20,706 nt of DNA from DATBFX01 sp036558305 (GTDB lineage Bacteria > Chloroflexota > Chloroflexia > Thermomicrobiales > UBA6265), in assembly GCA_036558305.1 (NCBI GenBank), contig DATBFX010000026.1:1-20706 (forward strand), written 5' to 3'. This document shows, in pieces, positions 6,756 through 14,032 of this stretch (positions are counted from its first letter, which is position 1; each line of letters opens with the position of its first letter). The notes under the pieces were generated by a model that worked only from the letters and a program-made list of their open reading frames with translations, made no database searches and was not told the DNA's origin. Position numbers and translations under genes: made by a program.

Positions 6756-9700
6756 TCACATCGTGTCGTGACCGCCCGCCAGGGAGGACGGTCGCAGGAG
6801 CCACCGATGAAGAAGCGGGATGGGTATGCGACCACGAGCGGCCATCTCGCCGTGATCGAGCTCCAGCATGCCGAGCCGTGCCAAGCGCTCCATGGTCGAC
6901 AAGACCGAGTTCTCCAGCCGGGTGATTCTGGCGCTCCCGAGATGGGAGACGACGTCCCCGACGTCGACCCAACCGCCGGGTTCGCTGGTGAGCGCGATCG
7001 CCTTCAGGACGTGGCGTCGCTCCTGGTCGAGGCTGACGAGAAAGTGGTTGAAGAATGTCTCGGGGTTACCTAGGACGTAGTTCACCGCCCGGTCAACGTC
7101 CTCCTGCCGGACCAGGGTCGGCCGAGGGGCTTGGAGGTCTGCGACGACGCGATGGCAAATCGCTTGGATGTAAAAGGGGTTGCCGTCGGTCAAATCGTAG
7201 ATCTCGCGGGGGATCGGGTTCTCGAAAAAGATGCCGATCCCCTGGGCCGGTTCGCGAACGAGTTTCTGCGCCGCGTAGGAGTCGAGGTGGGGCACTTCCA
7301 ACGGTTGTGCGATCTGGAACAGATCCCCGGCGCTGCCCCAGCGCCGGGGATCGCGATAGTGCACGTCCTGGACGACGAACAGCCAGTGGACGTTGCGCAC
7401 CCGCTCGACGATCGAGCGCAGGTTGCAGAACACTGAGCCGGCGATCACTCCATCGTGTTCCAGATCGAGGAGGACGTTGAATTCGTCGATCATGAAGACG
7501 ATCCGTCGCCGCTTGGCGAGTGCCAGCGCCGTGTCCATAGAATCAATCAGCCAATGCACCGCACCGATGTCCCGGTCGAACGGCGGCGGGCGCTTCCCCA
7601 GGGCGCGGAACGTCTCGCCTAGGATCAAACCGGCGATGCCTCGCATCGAGTAGTTTGCCGCCGTTAAGTCGTGGAAGTCGACGACCACCGGGACCACGCC
7701 GCCGAAGCGGGGGAGCGCGACGTTGGCGAGATGCCGAACCAACGAACTCTTGCCGACCCGGCGCTGCCCGTGCAACAGCCACGGTGCCCACGGCCCGTTC
7801 GATTCCAACCACGACAGGACGGTCTCGATCTCGTCCTCGCGGCTACAAAACGGCGGGCTCTCGTAGACGGTCTCCAGCGTGTAGGGATTGGCGTCGGTGG
7901 CCGGTGTCGACCCGATCTGGGATCGCTCCCCGGCCGTGACCGGATGAGGGAAGACCTGGGCGACGTCACGCACGCGCTGCACGCGCCGCTGGAGGCGCGC
8001 CACCTGCCGCCCGTTGCCGGCGGTGCGGACGATCAGTCTGATGTCCGCCTTGCCGTCGCCGACGGTCTTGGCGTGCACGCTGTGGAGGGAGACGCCCTCG
8101 CTGCTCTCGTCGTAGAAGATCTGGAGGATGTCCCCGAGCAAGTGGTTCCGATCCCTGGCATAGACCTGGAAGTGCGACATGGCACCCCGGTCGCCGTCGT
8201 CCTGACTGCGCGAAAACGCAACGGGCTCCTTCCCGGTTGGGATGAGGCGGCAACCGGGCGCATGGACCGTCAGGCCCTTGGCACCGCGCCCCGCCCGTCG
8301 TTCGTACGCGCGGAGTTCCTCGGTCGGAATCGGACGACAGACGTTGCAGAAGTGGATCCGGTGGATCGCGTACGGTGGCCGGTTCCCGAAGACGACACTC
8401 GCGAGTTCTTCGGAGATGAGGCGATCGGTCAGGTTCTGCGGCAGAACTCGCCGGTTCGAGACCGCATCGTAGAGCGCATCGCTGTTGGGATAGTTGCGCA
8501 CCGTCGTGATCCGATCGACGAAGGCGTCCAGGGCACCGGTCGTGACGTCGATCTCGTACCCCTTGTGCCAATAGAGCCGGCAGGTACGAATCAAGCTGTC
8601 TTCGATTTCGACGCGCGCCGGATGGACACTGGCCGCACGGCGCGTCAACTCGCGCCGCAACTCCTCCTTGCCGTACGCCGTCGCGACCTTGCGCAACCAG
8701 GAAAGGTCGGGACCCGGGGAGAACGGGTCAATGTGGACGCGTACGAGGTTCCCGTTGCGGAGTGGGTGGTGGAGGGGGACCGACTCGCCGTCGACCTCGA
8801 TGAGGTTGGCCCGGTGACCGAGGTCGGTGTGCACCTTGTAGGCAAAATCGAGGGCCGTCGGCGGCTCCCGAAACCTGTCGAGGAGCACGACGTCGCCGTC
8901 CGGGGTGAAGGCATACAGAGGATGGGAGCACGATCCGATCTCCTGCTCACGCACGAGCGCCAGGACATCGTCTCGCATCGCGACGGCTCGGCAGTTCGAC
9001 AGACGGGACAACGCCCCGTGCCGGTTCCACCAGGTCGGGACCTCCTCACGGTCGGTCGCGCGCGCGCCGAAGGTCGAGGTAACCCCATATCCGTTCAGGC
9101 GCATCATCGAAGTCGTCACGATCCGCACCCCGACCGGCAGCTCACGCCCGCCCGGGCCGCGGAAGAGGATCGCGGTGTGCAGCGCGCGATACCCGTTGCG
9201 CTCGGGAACGGCGATCGGGTCGTCGAACCGCAACGACGCCCCCCCGGAGAAGGGTTGACCCGAACCCGCGGCAATCGGTTTGCCCAGGCCATGGACGACG
9301 CCGAGCACGCGGTAGCAATCCTCGACCGACCAGCAGATGATCCTGACGCCGAGACGGTTGGCCAGCCGTTCGCGCCATTGCTTGATGGTCCAGTCGGGCC
9401 GGCCCACGGTCCGCAGTGTCGCTCCCGGCCGCCATTCAATGCGGCGAATCCTGGGTCGAGGTCGAATCCCGGCCATCGCCAGTCGTTGCGCGAGATCGGC
9501 CTTGAACGCCAGATAGGCCGCCGCGGCAACCCGCGGGTTTCGCTTGTCCTGCTCGTCCTCCGCGTAATCCGGGTCGCCGAGCACGGCCGCAACCCGGGCA
9601 TACGCCACCGGGGCGAGGACCGGGGCGGTCAGGTCGAGCCAGCGTTGCCGCATCACCCACATCCCAAGCAGCTCGAGGAGCGGGACCAGCACCCCCTCGA

Positions 9701-10139
9701 TGACCGCGGCCTGCCAGCGGGAGGGCGGCGGGCCGTGGATCAGGCGCGCGTCTTGATCAGCGACGAGGGTCAGGATGAAGGTCAGCTGCGGTAGGTCGAG
9801 GTACGCCGCGCGGTAGATCGCCGCCAGCCAGGTTGCAAGTTGACTCGCGGTCGGTTCCGCGGACGGTCCATCGCCGGCGCTCATGATCGCGCGCCATTCG
9901 ACCAGCCGCTCGGCCAGGGCGACCGGGGACGGATCGAGCCCGCGACCGAATCTCTCGCCGAGCGCCGCGTCGTGTTCGAGCAGCCTGGCCAGCATCAAAG
10001 CTTCGCAGGCGGCGCTCGGCAGGCACCAGGACTCCAATGTGGAGACGGCCGCGCGGGTTTGTTCCCGGATGCGCCGCCCGGATTCGCCTCGGCACGATTC
10101 GCCGACCGCGACGTCGAACACGAGGAGGACATCGCTCAT
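6756..10139 (-). CDS. RelA/SpoT-like protein with degenerate enzyme domains fused to a C-terminal STAND/AAA ATPase
   Basis: 1127 residues from ATG 10139; TTG 10145, six bases after GGAGAGG, is an alternative start. Residues about 80-190 match the end of the RelA/SpoT HD domain (LVPLLELLGMWVMRQ) but lack an HDxxED motif. Residues 246-360 match the synthetase domain (GRPDWTIKQW, LGVRIICWSVEDCYRVLG, DDPIAVPERNGYRALHT). By eye the two catalytic acids are replaced: Asn261 where FDVRALR-type enzymes have Asp, and Pro335 where EIQIRT has Glu. The sensor half looks intact: TGS (406-469, LYAFTPDGD, LDFAYKVHTDLGH), zinc finger CNVC at 598-601 with VHAPGC at 625-630, and ACT (about 654-731). An NPY linker then leads to an ATPase with Walker A GQRRVGKS (791-798), Walker B IVFMIDEFN and GNPFYIQAIC. 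Inferred: a translation or uncharged-tRNA sensor driving an ATPase instead of making ppGpp. Confidence 0.82.
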   Translation of the reverse strand: MSDVLLVFDVAVGESCRGESGRRIREQTRAAVSTLESWCLPSAACEALMLARLLEHDAALGERFGRGLDPSPVALAERLVEWRAIMSAGDGPSAEPTASQLATWLAAIYRAAYLDLPQLTFILTLVADQDARLIHGPPPSRWQAAVIEGVLVPLLELLGMWVMRQRWLDLTAPVLAPVAYARVAAVLGDPDYAEDEQDKRNPRVAAAAYLAFKADLAQRLAMAGIRPRPRIRRIEWRPGATLRTVGRPDWTIKQWRERLANRLGVRIICWSVEDCYRVLGVVHGLGKPIAAGSGQPFSGGASLRFDDPIAVPERNGYRALHTAILFRGPGGRELPVGVRIVTTSMMRLNGYGVTSTFGARATDREEVPTWWNRHGALSRLSNCRAVAMRDDVLALVREQEIGSCSHPLYAFTPDGDVVLLDRFREPPTALDFAYKVHTDLGHRANLIEVDGESVPLHHPLRNGNLVRVHIDPFSPGPDLSWLRKVATAYGKEELRRELTRRAASVHPARVEIEDSLIRTCRLYWHKGYEIDVTTGALDAFVDRITTVRNYPNSDALYDAVSNRRVLPQNLTDRLISEELASVVFGNRPPYAIHRIHFCNVCRPIPTEELRAYERRAGRGAKGLTVHAPGCRLIPTGKEPVAFSRSQDDGDRGAMSHFQVYARDRNHLLGDILQIFYDESSEGVSLHSVHAKTVGDGKADIRLIVRTAGNGRQVARLQRRVQRVRDVAQVFPHPVTAGERSQIGSTPATDANPYTLETVYESPPFCSREDEIETVLSWLESNGPWAPWLLHGQRRVGKSSLVRHLANVALPRFGGVVPVVVDFHDLTAANYSMRGIAGLILGETFRALGKRPPPFDRDIGAVHWLIDSMDTALALAKRRRIVFMIDEFNVLLDLEHDGVIAGSVFCNLRSIVERVRNVHWLFVVQDVHYRDPRRWGSAGDLFQIAQPLEVPHLDSYAAQKLVREPAQGIGIFFENPIPREIYDLTDGNPFYIQAICHRVVADLQAPRPTLVRQEDVDRAVNYVLGNPETFFNHFLVSLDQERRHVLKAIALTSEPGGWVDVGDVVSHLGSARITRLENSVLSTMERLARLGMLELDHGEMAARGRIPIPLLHRWLLRPSSLAGGHDTM

Positions 10140-10390
10140 GCCCAAGGGCTGCCTCTCCGTCCGTGGCGGGTGCCGGCAAGGCTCATCGGACGCTGTCCCG
10201 AACGAAGTCATCGATTTTTCGCATGGATACTAGCACCGCCTGTACCAGTCTGCTAGGTCTTTTGGTAGGAAATATGAGGCAGTCTTTACGACGCACCGAA
10301 TCGTCCACCCTCGCCGGCGGTGCCGTCGCGACCTCAGAGTCGGGACGCATGCCGAGGCGGTCGCGGTTCCCGCGACCGGCACACATTGTG

Positions 10391-10417
10391 GTGACATACT
10401 GTCTTGACATCTGTCAC
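10391..10417. promoter_or_regulatory. Candidate operator: repeated TGACA/TGTCA half-sites over the -35 box
   Basis: Two imperfect palindromes stand side by side: GACA-TAC-TGTC at 10393-10403 and TGACA-TC-TGTCA at 10405-10416. The outer GTGACA (10391-10396) and TGTCAC (10412-10417) also form an inverted repeat. The second palindrome contains the TTGACA -35 box. This looks like a repressor site. The obvious local candidate binder is the ATPase with winged-helix elements, but that link is inference. Confidence 0.5.
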
Positions 10418-10431
10418 ATATTTGGTATGCT
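10404..10431 (+). promoter_or_regulatory. Sigma-70-type promoter of the rightward arm
   Basis: A consensus -35 box TTGACA (10404-10409), a 16-base spacer and a -10 box TATGCT (10426-10431). Transcription would start near 10438, giving a leader of about 40 bases before the ATG at 10478. Confidence 0.65.
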
Positions 10432-10477
10432 CCCGGAGGGACCTGACCAGGACGCCGTCCGGACACGCGGAGCAGAC

Positions 10478-10864
10478 ATGATCCCGACATCCCGCGAGAC
10501 GATCCTCTCCGCAACCGGCATGCGTCTCCACCTCGTCGCCATGACGGGGGACGGGAAGCCGTCGGTCCTGGAAGCGTTGCGCCGGCAGGTGGAGGCGATC
10601 GTCGCCCACTACGGCTACGAGCGCCTCCTGATCGGTTTGGCCGCCGGGATCGCCGTCCAGATCGTACTGCTGGCGGCGTTTCGCCTGCTCTTCAAACTCC
10701 TGGGGCTGTCCGTCCGCGTCCTGACGTTCGCGGTCGCCGTCTTCGTCGCGCTCTACGTCCTCAACTATGGCTCCCCGACCCTCGTCGACCAGAAGGACGT
10801 CACCCATTGGAGCGATCAGGGGGTCGAACTGGTCCGCACGCTCCTGGACGAACACCATGGTTGA
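10478..10864 (+). CDS. Small two-helix membrane protein, function unknown
   Basis: 128 residues from ATG 10478, with GGAG five bases upstream. An N-terminal region of about 45 residues (SVLEALRRQVEAIVAHYGYERL) precedes two hydrophobic segments, about 49-73 and 77-97, separated by a very short turn with Lys and Arg. A soluble tail of about 30 residues is acidic and His-containing (WSDQGVELVRTLLDEHHG). This is a transmembrane hairpin with no recognised family. Its stop overlaps the ATG of the next gene by eight bases (ATGGTTGA), which points to translational coupling with the nuclease-like protein, itself preceded by two hydrophobic stretches. A membrane partner or immunity-type role is possible but unproven. 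Other in-frame ATGs at residues 15 and 22 have weaker upstream sites. Confidence 0.6.
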   Translation: MIPTSRETILSATGMRLHLVAMTGDGKPSVLEALRRQVEAIVAHYGYERLLIGLAAGIAVQIVLLAAFRLLFKLLGLSVRVLTFAVAVFVALYVLNYGSPTLVDQKDVTHWSDQGVELVRTLLDEHHG

Positions 10865-11702
10865 GACCGCGCGCCGCCTGCCCGGACAACCGCTCGACCT
10901 CACCCAGGGGGGCCGATCCCGCGCCGGCGCGGCGTCGCCGGATCGTGTCGACGGCGCCGCCTCGGGAAGGCGGTTGGGCAAGCTGGCGGTAGCGGCGGTC
11001 GCGGCCTGGGGTGCGGCCGATGCGTTGGTCGCGCTCTCCCCGCCCGGGCTATCGGCCTGGGAGCGGGCGGTCGTCGCCGGAGTGGTCGGCGCGTCGCAGG
11101 CGGTGGTCGCGTTGGGTGCCGGTGCCGCGATCGCGCGGTACCCGTGGCGCCGCGGCGCTTCCTGCGCCGGGATCGGCCCGGTGCGCCGGATGACGGTCGC
11201 CCGGTTCCAACGGAAGTGGCGACTCGCCAAGCGCATCAAGGAGCGGTCCGGTTACGTGGAGCACTTCATCGACCTCTGCCACCTGTTCGGCGTGCAGACG
11301 CCGATCGAGGCGGATCCGACCGGCGACGAATTCTTCGCCTTCGAGAAAGGCGCGACCAAATCGACGGGCGGCAAGGGCTGGGCGGACGTCTGGCGCCGCG
11401 GGTACTACGCTTGGGAGTACAAGGGGTTCCATGCCGACCTCGACGAGGCGTATCTGCAGCTCCAGCGCTACCTGGATCACCTCGAAAATCCGCCATTACT
11501 CGTCGTCTGCGACTTCGATCACTTCGTCATCAGAACCCACTTCACGAACACCCCGACCGAGGTCTACCGCTTCGATCTGGAGGGGCTGAGCGATCCCGAC
11601 AATCTCCGGGTGCTGCGCGCCGCCTTCACCGATCCGGAGCAACTCCGACCGCGCGGCACCGCCGCCGACGCTTGCCCGCGAATCTCCGCGGGAGGGAGGT
11701 GA
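10857..11702 (+). CDS. Membrane-anchored MmeI-type nuclease domain protein without methyltransferase
   Basis: A 281-residue product from ATG 10857, overlapping the previous stop. Residues 40-60 and 68-94 are hydrophobic and Ala/Val-rich, probably two membrane helices. From Met112 the sequence matches the N-terminal nuclease region of MmeI-type (type IIL) restriction-modification enzymes: FQRKWR, YVEHFIDLCHLFG, FEKGATKSTGGKGWADVWRRG, YAWEYKG, YLQLQRYLDHLENPPLLVV. The catalytic pattern Asp177-X9-Glu187-X-Lys189 is complete. The protein stops shortly after AFTDPEQLRP, where MmeI enzymes continue into a helical spacer, methyltransferase and target-recognition domain. None of those, and no NPPY motif, follow in this window. 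The nuclease could instead start alone at ATG 11190 (170 residues), though that ATG has no clear ribosome binding site. Either a decapitated restriction enzyme or a dedicated nuclease effector. Confidence 0.75.
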   Translation: MVETARRLPGQPLDLTQGGRSRAGAASPDRVDGAASGRRLGKLAVAAVAAWGAADALVALSPPGLSAWERAVVAGVVGASQAVVALGAGAAIARYPWRRGASCAGIGPVRRMTVARFQRKWRLAKRIKERSGYVEHFIDLCHLFGVQTPIEADPTGDEFFAFEKGATKSTGGKGWADVWRRGYYAWEYKGFHADLDEAYLQLQRYLDHLENPPLLVVCDFDHFVIRTHFTNTPTEVYRFDLEGLSDPDNLRVLRAAFTDPEQLRPRGTAADACPRISAGGR

Positions 11703-11844
11703 GCCGATCGAACCTCGGCCAAGTCCGCGCCACGTCGGTCGCCGGTCAGCCCGAGGGCGTCCGACGCAACCGTTCCGGCGGGCGAACGCACGACGCGCGA
11801 CGACGTCCCAGACCGAACCGTCATTAGGCCTAGAGGAGGAACGG

Positions 11845-12831
11845 GTGGACATGCAAGAGAACGACCACGAGCCCCTCGTCGCCGCGGCGACGTCACTCGT
11901 CCATGAGCGCAGCGCCGGTCTCAGCGCGGGGGCACAACTGAAGCTGCAACAGATTCGCGGGATCGAACGGGCGTGCGAGAACCTGGTCAACCGCAAAGCG
12001 GAACTCTCCACAGCGGCCGGCGAGATGACGACGGCCGAGATGGTGGCGCTGGCGGAGAAGATCGCCGCCGTCAAGGAGGAACTTCGGCAGGAATCGACGT
12101 TGTACCGCTGGCTGGGTCGCCGGGGATTGAGTCAGACCCTCTGGGTCGTGCTCGGCGGGAAGGTGGGAGCCGGCAAAAGCGTCCTCGCCGGGGCGATCAC
12201 CGGCGTCCCCGACGTCGTGCCGAGCCGCAGCGGTCGCTCCGTCTCCGGTGTCAGCGTCCGCATCGTCCACGACGCCACCGCGGCCGGTCGCCGCGGCACC
12301 ATCCACCTCCGCGACGGGACGCACCAGACGGCCGAGGGCGAAGAGATCGACGAGTGGATCGCCCTGCGCGACAGCCAGCGCCAGGAGTTGCGCCGCTACC
12401 TGGACGTCGACGACGCGGAGATCCGGGTGGCGTACCTGAATCACCTTGCCAAGTTGTTCACCCTGATCGATACCGCCGGCCTCATCGAGGGCCGCGACGA
12501 CGACGAGCGCCGGCTCGACCACGCCATCTTCCACCAAGCCGACCTGTTGCTGATCGTCGACCGTCCCGAGGATTACCGGGAGGAGGTCACTCCCATCAAC
12601 CAGGTGGTCTACGATTACATGGCGACCGTCCCCGCGTTCATCATCCTGAACCGCACCCCCGGCAACGGCGAGAACTGCCGGTTGCGGCGGGAGGAACTCG
12701 AATCCCGCGGCATTCCGGCCGACCGCATCCTGATGGCCAATTGCGCCGACACGAGGGAGGTCAACGAACATGTCCTCGTCCCGATTTTCGAGTGGCTCCT
12801 CGCGACCAACCAGGAGCGCATCGCTGCCTGA
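11845..12831 (+). CDS. P-loop GTPase-like protein with N-terminal coiled coil
   Basis: 328 residues from GTG 11845, five bases after GAGGAGG. Residues about 30-85 form a probable coiled coil (LKLQQIRGIERACENL, EKIAAVKEELRQE). A P-loop GTPase-like core follows: Walker A GKVGAGKS (105-112), a Ser/Thr-rich switch-like stretch around 128-138 (SRSGRSVSGVS), G3 motif LIDTAG (207-212) and a strand LLLIVDRPED. At the G4 position the sequence is IILNRTPGN (267-273) rather than NKxD, so guanine specificity is uncertain. The overall look is that of TrmE/Era/dynamin-like GTPases, but no established family is recognised. The gene follows the nuclease gene by 142 bases and overlaps the start of the next gene, so the two downstream proteins probably work as a pair. 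No membrane segment is present. Confidence 0.72.
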   Translation: MDMQENDHEPLVAAATSLVHERSAGLSAGAQLKLQQIRGIERACENLVNRKAELSTAAGEMTTAEMVALAEKIAAVKEELRQESTLYRWLGRRGLSQTLWVVLGGKVGAGKSVLAGAITGVPDVVPSRSGRSVSGVSVRIVHDATAAGRRGTIHLRDGTHQTAEGEEIDEWIALRDSQRQELRRYLDVDDAEIRVAYLNHLAKLFTLIDTAGLIEGRDDDERRLDHAIFHQADLLLIVDRPEDYREEVTPINQVVYDYMATVPAFIILNRTPGNGENCRLRREELESRGIPADRILMANCADTREVNEHVLVPIFEWLLATNQERIAA

Positions 12832-14032
12832 GATCGATCGCCGCGGTCTTCTGCCGCTCACGTTCGTCGCCGACCGCGGGAGGACCCGGCTGCCGGTCCT
12901 GGTGGAGGACCTGGCGCAGGCCGCCGGTTTGGCGATGCAGAGCTGCCTCAAGGAGGACACGCCGGTGCTTGACCGCGACGAACGGTACGACCAACTCGTC
13001 GTCGCCTTGTTCGCGGGTCTGACGGAGTACGGCAAGGTGCTGGACGCCATGAGCAAGACGAAGAATGAGGTGCAGGTCAATGCCGTCGACAAGTCCGTCA
13101 CCGCCTGCCGCACCGACTCGATTACCCCCTCCGTCAAGCAGGTCGAGGTCGACTACGGGAGGACGCGCCACGGGGGCGAGTACGCGGTCTACGTCCTCAA
13201 CGAGGCGTCACGTTTGAGCGGGGACCTCTCCAACCGCACGGAAACGATCGCCCCTGCTGTCTCGGGCGAAGCCGCCAGGCTGGCGGAACCCGACGTCAAG
13301 TTGCTGCTCGAAACGGGGCGACTCGGTCGACTGTCCGGGGCGACGACGATCGCCAAATTGGTGGACTGGCTTCCCCCGTCCGCCTATCCGGTCCTTCGCG
13401 AGACGCTCGTGCGCTACGATGAATCCCGCATCCTCGACCGCAAAGCAGTCCTTGAGCAGATCCGGCCGTCCGTCGATGCCCTGCGTCCCGATCGGCTGAT
13501 CGGCAAACTGCCGGGTAACGTGGTCCGCGCGATTGGGGAAGGCGCCAAGGTCCGCGCCAACCGCGACGACTCCATCGATTTCCCCGCCAACCTGAGATCT
13601 CGTCGGCTGAGGCTGGGTCGACGGTTGCGGCGCGAGGCGCAACGGATCGGCGGGGCGGGTCGGCGCCTCCTGGCTCACCTTCCGATCGTGGGCGTGCGGT
13701 TCGTAACGCCACCCCCGCCCGCGGAGGTCATCTCCGACTATCTCCGAATCCTGCAAACGCGGACCGCGGACGAGATGGAGAAGGCGCTCAGCTCGGGACT
13801 ACCGAACGTAAACGGCCAGGTCGCCGCCGGTCACACGGAACTGCAACGGCAGTTGCTGGGGGCAGCCCAGAAGGATCTGAAGATGCTCTGCGACGATCAC
13901 GCGCAAGTCATCTGGGGACCAGAGTACGCCAGCCTCGAAGAGCAGTCGAGCATCCGTGCCGACTGGCAGGCGGCCGTGGACCAGATCAAGGACGCCGCGC
14001 GGGAGCTCACGGGCGACCATCCCGCGGCGTGA
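12770..14032 (+). CDS. Largely helical protein of unknown function, partner of the GTPase-like protein
   Basis: A 420-residue product if translation starts at ATG 12770, which has GGGAGGT eight bases upstream and lies 62 bases inside the preceding gene. The next plausible start is GTG 12901. The first 20 or so residues are Ser/Arg-rich and not domain-like; conserved-looking sequence begins near EIDRRGLLPLTFVADRG. The rest is mostly helical: a region with Lys/Glu-rich helices (EYGKVLDAMSKTKNEVQV), a central segment (GRLSGATTIAKLVDWLPPSAYPVL), a strongly basic stretch around 275-300 (RSRRLRLGRRLRREAQRI), and an acidic C-terminal helical region. No motif of a known enzyme is seen. The long overlap with the GTPase-like gene implies tight co-expression. 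The basic stretch might bind nucleic acid or membrane; this is inference. Confidence 0.6.
   Translation: MSSSRFSSGSSRPTRSASLPEIDRRGLLPLTFVADRGRTRLPVLVEDLAQAAGLAMQSCLKEDTPVLDRDERYDQLVVALFAGLTEYGKVLDAMSKTKNEVQVNAVDKSVTACRTDSITPSVKQVEVDYGRTRHGGEYAVYVLNEASRLSGDLSNRTETIAPAVSGEAARLAEPDVKLLLETGRLGRLSGATTIAKLVDWLPPSAYPVLRETLVRYDESRILDRKAVLEQIRPSVDALRPDRLIGKLPGNVVRAIGEGAKVRANRDDSIDFPANLRSRRLRLGRRLRREAQRIGGAGRRLLAHLPIVGVRFVTPPPPAEVISDYLRILQTRTADEMEKALSSGLPNVNGQVAAGHTELQRQLLGAAQKDLKMLCDDHAQVIWGPEYASLEEQSSIRADWQAAVDQIKDAARELTGDHPAA

Larger units (their letters stand above)
10140..10477. other. Divergent intergenic region between the two arms of the cluster
   Basis: This 338-base stretch separates the leftward ATPase genes from the rightward membrane/nuclease/GTPase genes and contains no convincing gene. 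It includes an inverted repeat CTAGCA/TGCTAG around 10230-10255, an AT-rich patch around 10258-10290, and near its right end a good rightward promoter overlapped by repeated TGACA/TGTCA half-sites. No clear leftward promoter with both boxes was found for the ATPase operon. Confidence 0.6.

Noticed and set aside
6716..6835. N-terminal extension of the ATPase with winged-helix elements to 6835
   Set aside because: It would overlap the end of the RelA-like gene by 80 bases, has no domain character, and GTG 6715 has a good GGAGG site.
7671..9794. Plus-strand 707-codon open frame opposite the RelA-like gene
   Set aside because: The minus strand encodes unmistakable TGS, zinc-finger and ACT motifs; the plus frame is a GC-driven mirror rich in Arg, Asp and Val with no domain pattern.
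11893..13137. Minus-strand 414-codon open frame opposite the GTPase-like gene
   Set aside because: The plus strand has a strong ribosome binding site, Walker A and a DTAG motif; the minus product shows no motif.
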